NCBI GenBank assembly: GCA_963818685.1
Contig: CAWFTJ010000005.1
Coordinates: 280,539 to 344,538 of the forward strand
Reading direction: 5' to 3'
From: CAJCJE01 sp963818685
Lineage (GTDB): Bacteria; Actinomycetota; Actinomycetes; Mycobacteriales; Pseudonocardiaceae
Length of the DNA stretch: 64,000 nt
Within the stretch, counting starts at the first letter, position 1. The number at the start of each line of letters is the position of its first letter. Shown piece by piece: positions 52,631 through 61,652 of this stretch. Position numbers and translations under genes: made by a program. The notes under the pieces were generated by a model. It was not told where the DNA came from. It did not search any database and saw only the letters and a list, made by a program, of their open reading frames with translations.

Positions 52631-53323
52631 ATGACCCAGACCCGAACCGAGCGCATCGAGCTGACCGACGGCCGATCCTTGCGGCTGACGGTCGCCGAGC
52701 CGGACAACGCCGTCCGTGGCGGTCTTGTGGTGCTGCATGAAGCGCGTGGCGTTACCGATGTGATGCGTGGCCTGGTTTCCAGCCTTGCCGACGAGGGCTG
52801 GCTCGCCGTCGCACCCCACCTCTACCGCAGCGAGGAAGCCGACGAATTCGACGGCGCTGCCGTCACCGACCAACTCAACCGGCTGGACGGCGAATCCGTC
52901 CTCGCCGACACCGACGCGGCCGCCGTGTGGCTGGCCCAGCGCGGCGTGGCCGCCGACCGGACCGGCGTCATCGGCTTCGACCTCGGCGGCGCGGTCGCCC
53001 TCGTGGTCGCGTCCAGTCGCACGCTCGGCGCCGCGGTCAGCGTGTCAGGAGGCGGCATCATCGAACCGATCGCCGAGGGCCTGCCTGCTCTCGTCGAGGT
53101 GGTCGGCGAGCTGACCTGTCCCTGGCTGGGCATCTACGGCGACCAGGACGAGAACATCCCGGTCGAGGAGGTGGAGAAGCTGCGCGACGCCGCCGCACAC
53201 GCCGAGGTGGCCACCGACGTCGTCCGGTTCGCCGAGGCGAACAACCGCTTCGACACCGACCCGAGCGCCTCGTTCGAGGCATGGCAGCGCACGCTCAACT
53301 GGTTCGACATGCACCTGCGCTGA
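52631..53323 (+). CDS. Dienelactone-hydrolase-like protein with altered catalytic triad
   Basis: 230 codons. The alpha/beta-hydrolase fold of the DLH family is clear: GGLVVLHEARGVTDVMRGL (conserved Glu37), DEGWLAVAPHLYRSEEADEF, LGIYGDQDENIPVEEVEKL and a C-terminal AWQRTLNWFDMHLR. But the nucleophile elbow, normally GFCxGG, reads GFDLGGAVA (Asp117), and the usual His of the HGF/HRF motif is Asn (EANNRFDTD, Asn205). The triad is therefore Asp-Asp-Asn instead of Cys-Asp-His. It is either inactive with a binding role or uses other chemistry. The frame is intact and codon use normal, so it does not look decayed. Confidence 0.85.
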   Translation: MTQTRTERIELTDGRSLRLTVAEPDNAVRGGLVVLHEARGVTDVMRGLVSSLADEGWLAVAPHLYRSEEADEFDGAAVTDQLNRLDGESVLADTDAAAVWLAQRGVAADRTGVIGFDLGGAVALVVASSRTLGAAVSVSGGGIIEPIAEGLPALVEVVGELTCPWLGIYGDQDENIPVEEVEKLRDAAAHAEVATDVVRFAEANNRFDTDPSASFEAWQRTLNWFDMHLR

Positions 53324-53342
53324 TCACACCCCGTATTCACCA

Positions 53343-53370
53343 CCCCGCCCGGCCGACCCGCCGGGCGGGG
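53343..53370 (+). terminator. Terminator hairpin after the DLH-like gene
   Basis: CCCCGCCCGG (53343-53352) pairs with CCGGGCGGGG (53361-53370), eight-base loop, followed by TTCGT. 20 bp after the stop at 53323. The rest of the gap to 53620 has no convincing gene. Confidence 0.75.
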
Positions 53371-53620
53371 TTCGTACGTCCGGGGTGCGGACTCGCGACC
53401 GACTTCGGCCTGACCAACGGCGCGCGGCGACGCGGCGACTTGTGGCCGATGTGCGCACGGCCGGGTGCATGGTTGGCTATTACCAGGCTCTCCACCAGGG
53501 GTGACACCCGAACTTTCATCAACTCTTCAGGAACCGTGATCCACCGTGAGGGGCTGCTCACGGAAGGCTGAATACTGTCGGGTGTCACTGAGACGATCGG
53601 CAACGAGCTAGGAATGGGAC

Positions 53621-55657
53621 ATGACGGACGGTTCTGCCAGAGGCGGCGTGGCCCGCGGCGGTGAGTCGGCACCGGAGACGGCACCGGAGACGCTCTGGGC
53701 TCCGAAACCCGACGTGGTGGCGCGCACCCGGATCGCGCGCTTCCGCGCCTGGCTGGCCGACCAGAAGCAGGTCGAACTCGCCGACTACGCGGCGTTGTGG
53801 CAATGGTCGGTCGACGAGCTGGAGGCGTTCTGGGCCGCCGTCGCCGAGTTCCTCGACGTGCGCTTCCACACGCCAGCCGAAACCGTGCTGGTCGAGCGGG
53901 TCATGCCCGGTGCCCGCTGGTTCCCCGGTGCCACCCTCAACTACGCGGAGCAGGCTCTCGTCGGCGACGCCAAGAACGACGAGGCGCAGGCCGTCTTCTT
54001 CCAACGGGAGGACGGCCACACAGAGTCACTGACCTGGGGTGAACTGCGCGCCCGCGTCGCCGCGGCGCGCGCCGCGTTCGTCGAGCTCGGAGTCACCACA
54101 GGAGACCGGGTCGCCGCGCTGGTCGGCAACACGCCGGACACCATGGTCGCCTTCCTCGCCGCGGCCAGCCTCGGCGCCACCTGGTCGTCCTGCTCGCCCG
54201 ACTTCGGCGTGCGCGCCGTGCTCGACCGGTTCACCCAGATCGAGCCAACCGTGCTCGTCGCGGTCGACGGCTACCGCTACAACGGCCGTGGCTTCGACAT
54301 CCGCCCCACCGTCGAGCAGCTCCGCGCCGAGGTCCCCGGCCTGCGCGCCGTCGTCCTGATGAACTACCTCGACCCGCAAGCCCAACTCGCGGACGACGCC
54401 CCGGTCCAGGCCCTGAGCTGGTCAGCTCTCCTCGCCCAGCACGCGCGCGCCGAACTCGCGTTCACCCCGGTCGAGTTCGACCACCCGCTCTGGGTGCTCT
54501 ACTCCTCCGGCACCACCGGCCTGCCCAAGGGCATCGTGCAGGGCCACGGCGGCATCGTGCTTGAACACCTCAAGGCGCTCGCCCTCAACGCCGACCTCGG
54601 GCCGGGCAAGACGTTCTTCTGGTTCACCACCACCGGCTGGATGATGTGGAACTTCCTCGTCTCCGGCCTGCTGGTCGGCACGCGGATCGTGCTGTTCGAC
54701 GGCAACCCGGCCTTCCCGAGCTTCAACGCGCTCTGGCAGCTCGCACAGGACCAGCGGATCACCTACTTCGGCACGTCCGCCCCGTACATCCAGTCCTGCC
54801 TCAAGGAGGGCCTGCACCCGCGCGAGGACTTCGACCTCTCGGCCCTGACCACTCTCGGCTCGACCGGCGCACCGCTGTCACCAGAGGGCTTCCGCTGGAT
54901 CGCCGATGCAGTCGGCGAACAGGTGCAGATCTGCAGCGTGTCCGGTGGCACCGACCTGTGCACCGCGTTCGTCGGCTCCGCCCCTGACGTGCCGGTCTGG
55001 CTCGGCGAGCTGTCCTGCCCCGCCCTCGGCGCCGCCGTCGCCGCCTACGACGAACACGGCAACGCCGTGGTCGAGGAGGTCGGTGAGCTGGTCATCCGCG
55101 AGCCCATGCCGTCCATGCCGGTGTTGTTCTGGAACGACCCGGACGGCACCCGGCTGCACGAGGCGTACTTCGACACCTATCCCGGTGTCTGGCGGCACGG
55201 CGACTGGATCAGGATCACCGACCGCGGCTCGGCGGTGATCTACGGCCGCAGCGACTCCACCCTCAACCGAGGCGGCGTCCGCATGGGCACCGCCGAGTTC
55301 TATCGAGTCGTCGAAGCCTTCGACGAAGTGCTCGACTCCCTCGTGATCGACACCTCCGGCGCCGGCCGGACCGACGGCGAACTGCTCTGCTTCCTGGTGC
55401 TCGCGCCGGGAACGGAGCTGACCGCCGTCGAAGGAAAGCTCAGGTCGGCGCTGCGCGAACAACTGTCCCCACGGCATGTGCCCAACGAATTCATCGTGAT
55501 CAACGCGGTGCCCCGCACCCTCAACGGCAAGAAATGCGAAGTACCGGTGAAGAAGATCCTCTCCGGCATGCCGGTGGACCGGGCGATCAGCGCCGACGCG
55601 CTGCGCGACCCGAAGTCGCTGCTGCCCTTCGTCGAACTGGCGGGCAGGCAGCCCTGA
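53621..55657 (+). CDS. Acetoacetyl-CoA synthetase
   Basis: 678 codons. N-terminal ACAS-type region FRAWLADQKQVELADYAALW and WFPGATLNYAEQAL; AMP-binding motif LWVLYSSGTTGLPKGIVQG; TTTGWMMWNFLVSGLLVGT; SVSGGTDLCTAFVGSAPDVP; WRHGDWIRITDRGSAVIYGR; and C-terminal catalytic Lys in NGKKCEVPVKKILSG. It activates acetoacetate with ATP and CoA. Length and SGGTDL are specific to acetoacetyl- rather than acetyl-CoA synthetases. Cytoplasmic, probably a single-gene unit. Confidence 0.93.
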   Translation: MTDGSARGGVARGGESAPETAPETLWAPKPDVVARTRIARFRAWLADQKQVELADYAALWQWSVDELEAFWAAVAEFLDVRFHTPAETVLVERVMPGARWFPGATLNYAEQALVGDAKNDEAQAVFFQREDGHTESLTWGELRARVAAARAAFVELGVTTGDRVAALVGNTPDTMVAFLAAASLGATWSSCSPDFGVRAVLDRFTQIEPTVLVAVDGYRYNGRGFDIRPTVEQLRAEVPGLRAVVLMNYLDPQAQLADDAPVQALSWSALLAQHARAELAFTPVEFDHPLWVLYSSGTTGLPKGIVQGHGGIVLEHLKALALNADLGPGKTFFWFTTTGWMMWNFLVSGLLVGTRIVLFDGNPAFPSFNALWQLAQDQRITYFGTSAPYIQSCLKEGLHPREDFDLSALTTLGSTGAPLSPEGFRWIADAVGEQVQICSVSGGTDLCTAFVGSAPDVPVWLGELSCPALGAAVAAYDEHGNAVVEEVGELVIREPMPSMPVLFWNDPDGTRLHEAYFDTYPGVWRHGDWIRITDRGSAVIYGRSDSTLNRGGVRMGTAEFYRVVEAFDEVLDSLVIDTSGAGRTDGELLCFLVLAPGTELTAVEGKLRSALREQLSPRHVPNEFIVINAVPRTLNGKKCEVPVKKILSGMPVDRAISADALRDPKSLLPFVELAGRQP

Positions 55658-55765
55658 TGACCCAGCACGCCCCCTGCGCACCACGCGCCACCTGGCGTGT
55701 TTGCGCCGCGCACAATCGCGTCACCCTACCGTTGTCCGGCACGGTGCTCTTGCCACGAGGCGGCG

Positions 55766-57496
55766 ATGACCGCAACCAGTAGTCAATCCCAGGCCACCAG
55801 GGCCTGGGAGAACAATGGCGACCTGGCGGTCCGGCTCATCTGCTGGGCGACACGCCTGGTTGGTTTGATCACTCTCGGTGAAGTGATCTTCCTCGGCCAC
55901 CACCGGCCGCGACACCCGGTGACCCTCTGGTTCGACCTGCCCGTCGAAGCCACCGTCGCCGCCGTCGCGATCGCGGTCGCCGCTGCCGTCGGCCTGCTCC
56001 TGCTGGCCACGGGGCTGCGCAGGCGCAAGCGGCGGGCCTGGCAGATCGCGCTGCTCACCACGGCCGTCATCGCCGCGCTCGCGCTCGGCTTCCACCACGG
56101 CCCCGCGACCGGCATCACCTCGCTCGCACTGCTCGTCGCGCTGGTGCTCAAGCGGCGCGAGTTCGCCGCGCTGCCCGATCCGTCCATGGGCAAATGGCGG
56201 GCGATCGCGGTATTCGTCGAAATGCTCGCCGGCGGCATCGTCCTCAACCTGCTGATCATCATGTTCAACCGGCGTGACCTGGTCGGCAAGCCGAGCTTCC
56301 TGGCGATGCTTGAGCACGCCGCGTTGACCCTGGTCGGCATCGAGGGCCCGATCACCTTCCGCGGCGAGTTCCTCGACGACGCCACCGCCACCTTCGGCCT
56401 GGTCTTCGGCATCGGAGCCGTCCTGCTCGGCGGCTACTTCCTGCTCCGCTCCGCCGAGCCGAAGCCATCGCTGAGCTACCCCGACGAGCTGCGCATCCGC
56501 GAGCTGCTCACCGCATACGGCAGCCAGGATTCGCTCGGCTACTTCACGCTGCGTCGCGACAAGTCGGTGGTCTTCTCGCCGTCCGGCAAGTCCGCCCTCG
56601 GCTACCGCGTGCTGGCCGGCGTCGCGCTGTCCTCCGGTGACCCGCTCGGCGACATCGAGGCGTGGCCCGGCGCGATCGAGGAGTACCTGACCGCCTGCTC
56701 CCGGCACGGTTGGGTACCGGCCGTGCTCGGCTGCTCGGAGCGCGCCGCCACCGTCTGGCACCGCTACGGCCTTACCGTCCTCGAACTCGGCGACGAAGCC
56801 GTCGTCGAGGTGGCATCGTTCACAACGGAGGGCCGCAAGATGCGCGGCGTCCGCCAAACCGTCGCCAAGGTCGGCCGCGCCGGCTACGTCTCGCGGGTAC
56901 GCAGGTCCAAGGACATCGATGACGTCGAACACGCCACCCTGGCCAGGCTCGCCGAAGAATGGCGCGGCGCAGAGACCGAACGCGGCTTCTCCATGGCCCT
57001 GTCCCGCCTCGCCGACGCGGCCGACCCGGAGTGCGTGGTGGTCACGGCCGAGCAGGAGGGCCGCGTCCGCGGCATGCTCCAGTTCGTCCCCTGGGGCGAG
57101 GACGGCCTGTCCCTCGACCTGATGCGCCGCGACCGCGAAGCCGACAACGGCCTCAATGAGTTCATGATCACCGAGCTCCTCGCCGCCTGTGGCGACCTGG
57201 GTGTGCGCAACGTCTCGCTGAACTTCGCCATGTTCCGCGCCGCCCTCGAACGCGGCGAGCGCATCGGCGCCGGCCCCGTCGCCCGCCTCTGGGCGCGCGC
57301 CCTGCGGCTCGGCTCCCGCTGGTGGCAGATTGAGACGCTGTACCGTTTCAACGCCAAGTTCCGGCCACTCTGGGTGCCCAGGTACCTGATCTTCCCCGCC
57401 GTCCGCGACCTGCCAAGAATCGCCCTAGCCGCCATGGAGGCCGAAGGCTTCGGCGGCCGGCCCCCCGCCCTGCTCCGCATGCTCCGCCGAAGCTGA
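55766..57496 (+). CDS. Lysylphosphatidylglycerol-synthase-like membrane protein (DUF2156)
   Basis: 576 codons from ATG 55766. The N-terminal half has about six membrane helices (LICWATRLVGLITLGEVIFL, AAVAIAVAAAVGLLLLATGL, VEMLAGGIVLNLLIIMF and others). The C-terminal half is the GNAT-like DUF2156 domain: LGYFTLRRDKSVVFSPSGKS, LSSGDPLGDIEAWPGAIEEY, RHGWVPAVLGCSERAATVW, MRGVRQTVAKVGRAGY and LNFAMFRAALERGERIG. Members transfer an amino acid from tRNA to phosphatidylglycerol. No fused lysyl-tRNA synthetase domain as in mycobacterial LysX. The amino acid used is unknown. Confidence 0.88.
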   Translation: MTATSSQSQATRAWENNGDLAVRLICWATRLVGLITLGEVIFLGHHRPRHPVTLWFDLPVEATVAAVAIAVAAAVGLLLLATGLRRRKRRAWQIALLTTAVIAALALGFHHGPATGITSLALLVALVLKRREFAALPDPSMGKWRAIAVFVEMLAGGIVLNLLIIMFNRRDLVGKPSFLAMLEHAALTLVGIEGPITFRGEFLDDATATFGLVFGIGAVLLGGYFLLRSAEPKPSLSYPDELRIRELLTAYGSQDSLGYFTLRRDKSVVFSPSGKSALGYRVLAGVALSSGDPLGDIEAWPGAIEEYLTACSRHGWVPAVLGCSERAATVWHRYGLTVLELGDEAVVEVASFTTEGRKMRGVRQTVAKVGRAGYVSRVRRSKDIDDVEHATLARLAEEWRGAETERGFSMALSRLADAADPECVVVTAEQEGRVRGMLQFVPWGEDGLSLDLMRRDREADNGLNEFMITELLAACGDLGVRNVSLNFAMFRAALERGERIGAGPVARLWARALRLGSRWWQIETLYRFNAKFRPLWVPRYLIFPAVRDLPRIALAAMEAEGFGGRPPALLRMLRRS

Positions 57497-57595
57497 TCAC
57501 CGCAGGTCCTGGCAACCGGCAGGCCCAACGAGGGGGGTGTTTTGCCCCGGTGGCCAGGGCCTGTGTAATCTATCCCGCGAGTGGTCAAGAGCCTG

Positions 57596-57685
57596 GGAGG
57601 CTTCGCCTAGTCTGGTCTATGGCGCCGCACTGCTAATGCGGTTTGGGGTAACCCCCCATCCCGGGTTCAAATCCCGGAGCCTCCG
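57596..57685 (+). tRNA. tRNA-Ser(GCU)
   Basis: Acceptor GGAGGCT/AGCCTCC, anticodon loop with GCT (ACTGCTAATG), long variable arm TTTGGGGTAACCCCCC-like, T loop TTCAAAT, discriminator G. CCA not encoded. Confidence 0.95.
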
Positions 57686-57730
57686 CAACGCTCGGCTTCG
57701 GCTGAGCGTATAACTGAACATGCTGTACCT

Positions 57731-57806
57731 GCGCCCGTAGCTCAACGGATAGAGCATCTGACTACGGATCAGAAGGTTAGGGGTTCGAATCCCCCCGAGC
57801 GCACCA
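57731..57806 (+). tRNA. tRNA-Arg(ACG), with mismatches in its 3' half
   Basis: GCGCCCGTAGCTCAACGGAT at the 5' end, anticodon loop CTACGGA (ACG), CCA encoded. Pair 5-68 of the acceptor is C-A and the outermost T-stem pair is A-C, both involving the 3' part ATCCCCCCGAGCGCACCA. The 5' two thirds look like a normal tRNA-Arg. This is consistent with an element having replaced the 3' end at integration. Confidence 0.93.
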
Positions 57807-57814
57807 CCCAGAAT

Positions 57815-57848
57815 CCCAGTGAGACCCCGGTCTAGCTGGGCTTTTGTG
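57815..57848 (+). terminator. Rho-independent terminator after tRNA-Arg
   Basis: CCCAG and AGACC pair with GGTCT and CTGGG (57815-57840, with a 2-nt internal mismatch), followed by CTTTTGTG. One of the few T-rich terminators in the window. Confidence 0.7.
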
Positions 57849-57849
57849 T

Positions 57850-59518
57850 TTACGTACCTATCGTTTCAGCGCTGTCGATCATGGTTGCGGATCTCTTGGG
57901 GGCTCCGCGGGGGCTCCGCTTCTTCGGACGCGCCCCAGACAGGCCCATTATGTTGATCTTTGGGGGCTCGTTTGGAGCCCCCTGGGACGAGGCTCGGGCG
58001 GTTTTGCGGGGCACGATCGCGACGGTGGCCGCAGCTGCTGCTTGAGCGAGTTCGGGCAAGACTGAGCTGTAGATGTCAGCCGTGACCGCATAGGTGGAGT
58101 GTCCCAGGGTCTCCTGCACGACCTTCAGATCGATCCGGGCCGCGAGCATCAGGGTCGCCGCCGTGTGCCGCAGGTCGTGCAGTCGGATCGGTGGCAAGCC
58201 CGCTGCCCGGTAGAGCTTCTCGAACCGGTCGCCGATCCAGGTGGGGCGAAGCGGCGAGCCGTCCTCGTAGGTGAAGACCCTCCCGGAGTCGATCCAGCCG
58301 TATCCCAGTTCGAGTCGGCGCGCGTTCTGCCATGCCCGGTGCTGCTGCAACAGGCATGCTCCGTCTTCGTCGAGCGGAACCGTCCGGATGCCCGCATCAG
58401 ACTTGGGCGGTCCCTCGACGATGACGCCGTCGACCTCGGTGAGCTGGGTGATGATCTCGATCGAGGCGTGGGCGCGATCCTTGACGTTCGTCTCGGTCCA
58501 ACTAAGCGCGGCGGTCTCGCCACGGCGTGGGCCACGATGGACGAGTAGATGCCACATTGCCTCGAACTCGGGATCGTGGAGGTGGACATAGTCCATGAAC
58601 GCGCCCGCCTGCGCTGGCATCCACACCATGACCGGCCCGGGGCGTACCCCGGAATGGCGCCACTGCTTCATGCGTTCCTCGGTCCAGATGATCGGCTTGG
58701 GAGGTTTTGCCCCTACCGAGTAGTGCATGGCCGGATTGATGATGGGGATCTGCTGTGTGATCGCGTCGTTGAGGCTGGCTCACACGTCGCGAGGATGCGA
58801 CCTTGGCTGTTCAGCCCGACCGTGCGTCTAAACGGCGGCATCTTCTCCAATGCGGCCCGAATGCCTGCCAGTCGGCCTTCTTCCGCGTTGTCTTCTTCTC
58901 CGCGAGCTTGGCTCGCCGGTCATCGTTGGAGGCGGAGATGGCGTCGTTGTCGTCGGCGATCTTGTTGAACATCTCGATCAGGTCGTCGACGGTCAACCGG
59001 TCGAGACGGATGTCTCCGATCTTGGGCTTCAGGTAGAGGCGCACGTGCGACTCGTAGGAGTTCAAGGTCTTCTTACGGCCTCGACCTTGTCTGTGCAGGG
59101 CCTCGCGCTGGGCATACCACCGGTCCAGCCACTGTCCTACAGTCATCTTGTCGTTGAGGACGTGCTTCGATCGCATCCGTGTCTTGACCGTGTCGACATC
59201 TGGTATCGGGTCTTCACGCCCCAACCCCATCAAGAGCCTGGTCACGGTGAGGAGGTCGTCCTTGTTTCCCGCTGCGAGGGAGATCAGGGCACGGACTTTG
59301 TCGAATTCGGCCTGCGCTTCGTCGCTAGTGGCATACCCCCGACGGCGAAACTGGTTACGCTTTGGTCCTTCCTTCTCCAGATCTTGCTGGAAATACCAGG
59401 ACCCGTGGTCAGGTACCTTCTTGAGCTTGGGGCACTTCATACCGAGTTCTTTGCCGTTCTTATCGCGGCATCGACACCGGCGTCCGATCCCTCCGGCTGT
59501 CGCCATTCGAGTCTCCAT
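57850..59518 (-). pseudogene. int: Tyrosine recombinase (site-specific integrase), broken
   Basis: The N-terminal frame (59518-58811) has a basic start, DGSWYFQQDLEKEGPKRNQF and the core-binding domain LNDKMTVGQWLDRWYAQREA / NSYESHVRLYLKPKIGDIRL. The C-terminal frame (58728-57850) has the catalytic residues: Arg in LLVHRGPRRGETAALSW, IRLHDLRHTAATLMLAA, LGHSTYAV and Tyr in DIYSSVLPE. Between them (58860-58760) the sequence IRAALEKMPPF, then NDAITQQIPIINPAMHY is readable only by changing frame twice, with a TGA where CGA is expected. So the enzyme is inactivated. It lies 44 bp from the tRNA-Arg 3' end, its presumed target. Confidence 0.8.
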
Positions 59519-59684
59519 TCTTATTTGAGATTTTGGGCACGCGTAAGCCCTTCTGTTGATCTGAGCGCTGAGATCAACCGGGGCGGGCTATTCGATGTGC
59601 GCTATTCGCTTACCGCTTCAGGGCGCGGCGATGCGACGGCGTCCTCTGCTGAGGCCCGGTCATCGGCGTGCTTGTATTTCGGAC

Positions 59685-60344
59685 CTATTCTGCCTGCGCG
59701 GGTCCATCTCGCTTAGGCAGCAGATTTAGGGCGCGAGCCCGCCGCAGATACCGCTGCACGGAAGCCCGTGAGCGGTTCATGGTCTTCACCACGTCATCGA
59801 CGGGCGCAGGGCTCCCCGCCCTCTTGGCTTCTTGCAGGAGCCGCGCAGCCGTACGAGCGTCTTCGTCGCCTTGCTGCTCGCGCCGTTCACGCGCTGACGG
59901 TGGTGCGTTCACGGCTTCGTCGGCTTGGCGAGCCTGTTCTTGAATGGCTGGTGGTAGCGTCGCGAGCCAGACTTGTCGCTGTTTCGCGGACACCGTCGCC
60001 TCCGCGACGGCACGCTTCAACAGATGGTCGACCGGAACTTTACGGAGCAGAATCCCTCTGATCGGATCGGTCGCCTTCCCGCGTACTGCGAATTCGAGTA
60101 CTACAGGTCCGAAATCCTGGGTGACCAGCACCTCGATCAGGATGGTGACATCAGGTTCACTGAAGGTGAACGTGGCTTCAAAGCGCGAGGGCACCACTGC
60201 GTCTTGCCCTGCGGGCAAGTAGCCGCTGGGCTTGAGGGCTTCCACCGAGACTGTGTGTATCTGGAAGCTGTTGGGTTTCCGCACCACGCTAGGACGATAC
60301 GGATCTGACCTGCGACGGTCTGTCGCGGGTGCCAAGAGGGCCAT
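59685..60344 (-). CDS. Island-encoded hypothetical protein with C-terminal HTH
   Basis: 219 codons from ATG 60344, chosen because GAAGGAGGTG lies seven to eight bases upstream. The N-terminal half is beta-rich (FEATFTFSEPDVTILIEVLV, then TQDFGPVVLEFAVRGKATD). The C-terminus (PVDDVVKTMNRSRASVQRYL, then RRARALNLLP) is a helix-turn-helix. Similar proteins accompany integrases in actinomycete elements; likely a regulator of replication or excision. Divergent from the small plus-strand genes from a shared promoter region with repeated ATGGAC near 60416-60442. Confidence 0.6.
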   Translation of the reverse strand: MALLAPATDRRRSDPYRPSVVRKPNSFQIHTVSVEALKPSGYLPAGQDAVVPSRFEATFTFSEPDVTILIEVLVTQDFGPVVLEFAVRGKATDPIRGILLRKVPVDHLLKRAVAEATVSAKQRQVWLATLPPAIQEQARQADEAVNAPPSARERREQQGDEDARTAARLLQEAKRAGSPAPVDDVVKTMNRSRASVQRYLRRARALNLLPKRDGPAQAE

Positions 60345-60443
60345 GGGCTTCACCTCCTTCCGGGCGAATGATCGATGACATGGCGGCGACAGTAGCCCGG
60401 TCACTGGTAGCACGTCAATGTCCATTCATGTATCGTCCATGAC

Positions 60444-60713
60444 ATGCCAGACTCGCGGGGGATGTTGGCCGACCGGCAAGCACGCAGCTGGATGCGCACC
60501 GCTGCGGCCGACTTCGGCCTGGTCAGGAGCCCTTTGCGGCGACCTCGCGCACCGGGTATAGCGGCGGGCATGCAGCTGGCTGTCCGCGAAGGATTACTTC
60601 ACTTACATGCGCGTGGCGACGACTGGTCTGACCACGTGGCCACGCGCGAAAAACTCGGGGGAAGAAGATGTCGAATAGGCGTGAGTCCATCGATCGTCGG
60701 GTGCCGACGCTGA
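60444..60713 (+). CDS. Hypothetical small protein upstream of the excisionase-like gene
   Basis: 89 codons from ATG 60444; arginine-rich, no family recognised. It overlaps the next gene's start by 46 bases in another frame, and its last 25 residues look like out-of-frame translation. The first 60 (RQARSWMRTAAADFGLVR, then AAGMQLAVREGLLHLHARGD) may be genuine. Low confidence. Confidence 0.3.
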   Translation: MPDSRGMLADRQARSWMRTAAADFGLVRSPLRRPRAPGIAAGMQLAVREGLLHLHARGDDWSDHVATREKLGGRRCRIGVSPSIVGCRR

Positions 60714-60940
60714 CGGAGATCCGTGCCAGTTGGCCGGCTACGGTCGACGTTCCGAGGGCGGGCACCGTGTTCGGGCTGAGTCGCAGTCACGCGTACAGCC
60801 TGGTGGCCCACGGAGAGTTTCCGGCGGAGGTGATCAAGGTCCGCAGCCGTTACAAGGTGGTCACGGCCTCGATCATTGCGGCCCTCACCCCGCACGTCGG
60901 ATCGAACCAGGCCGTAGCTGTGCCGCATCCCATGCCGTAG
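60668..60940 (+). CDS. xis: Excisionase-like HTH protein
   Basis: 90 codons with GGGGGAAG upstream. RRVPTLTEIRASWPATVDVP, then GTVFGLSRSHAYSLVAHGEF and PAEVIKVRSRYKVVTASIIA is the winged helix-turn-helix of excisionase/MerR-like proteins of actinomycete integrative elements, where they bind att arms to direct excision or act as regulators. It lies 1.1 kb from the broken integrase, separated by a divergent gene. Gene symbol given by role analogy only. Confidence 0.7.
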   Translation: MSNRRESIDRRVPTLTEIRASWPATVDVPRAGTVFGLSRSHAYSLVAHGEFPAEVIKVRSRYKVVTASIIAALTPHVGSNQAVAVPHPMP

Positions 60941-61057
60941 CCCCCTAGATGGAGGGTCATATGGCGGTAAAGTCCGATTGTCATCGTCGTCTTCGTCAGC
61001 CCTGACGAGTACGGTGTTGGATCACGAACCAGGTATGCCACGGAAGGGAGTTCGACA

Positions 61058-61652
61058 GTGTTCACGGCTAGCAGCAGTACAGAAGCCCGCGACCGGGCTA
61101 CACGAGTCCGCGCGCATTTGGCGAACAACGGCCGACTTCGCGCCGTGGCCCTGCCAGCCGACGTGGTTCGCCATCAAGGCCGAGAAGCCGACGAGTATCC
61201 AGTTGCCCTGCTCACCGGCGGGATGACCTACCAACGGTGGTGCACCGCATCGGTTGTCTATGCCAGCGGCGGACCGAGCATCGTGGCAGGCTCTGAGGGA
61301 TTCGTGGCCGGGTACATGATGGCCGCGATGGTCGGTCGAGCACGGCAACAGCGCCGTGCCCGCAGGATGGCCGAGGCTCAGTGGCGCCCCACGCAACTGT
61401 TGCGCGTGGTCGTGACGACCCACCGCCTGTGGTGCGAGGTCACGACGCAGTCCGGTAGACAATGGCGCAACTTCAACTTCGACACGATTACTCGGCTGGA
61501 TGCGAACGGCGACGCACTGACCTTGCACTTCCAGGGCGAGTGAGCCGCTGCGGCTGGGCGGCGAGTGGGTGCCGTGGTGCGCGGCCGTGATCGACCACTT
61601 CCGGTCGATACGACTGGTGCCTGGGTTCCGTCATCCGGCGTTGGCTGGCTGA
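61058..61652 (+). pseudogene. Conserved hypothetical protein, frameshifted near its 3' end
   Basis: From GTG 61058 the frame runs 161 codons: TRVRAHLANNGRLRAVALPA, MTYQRWCTASVVYASGG, VVVTTHRLWCEVTTQSGRQW, then NFNFDTITRLDANGDALTLH and FQGE-stop at 61543. Directly after, another frame continues EPLRLGGEWVPWCAAVIDHF to TGA 61650-61652, as expected for the C-terminus of this kind of protein. A one-base indel near 61538 thus truncated it. No function assigned; a family member would probably be a PH-like or membrane-linked protein of mobile elements (inference). Confidence 0.5.
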
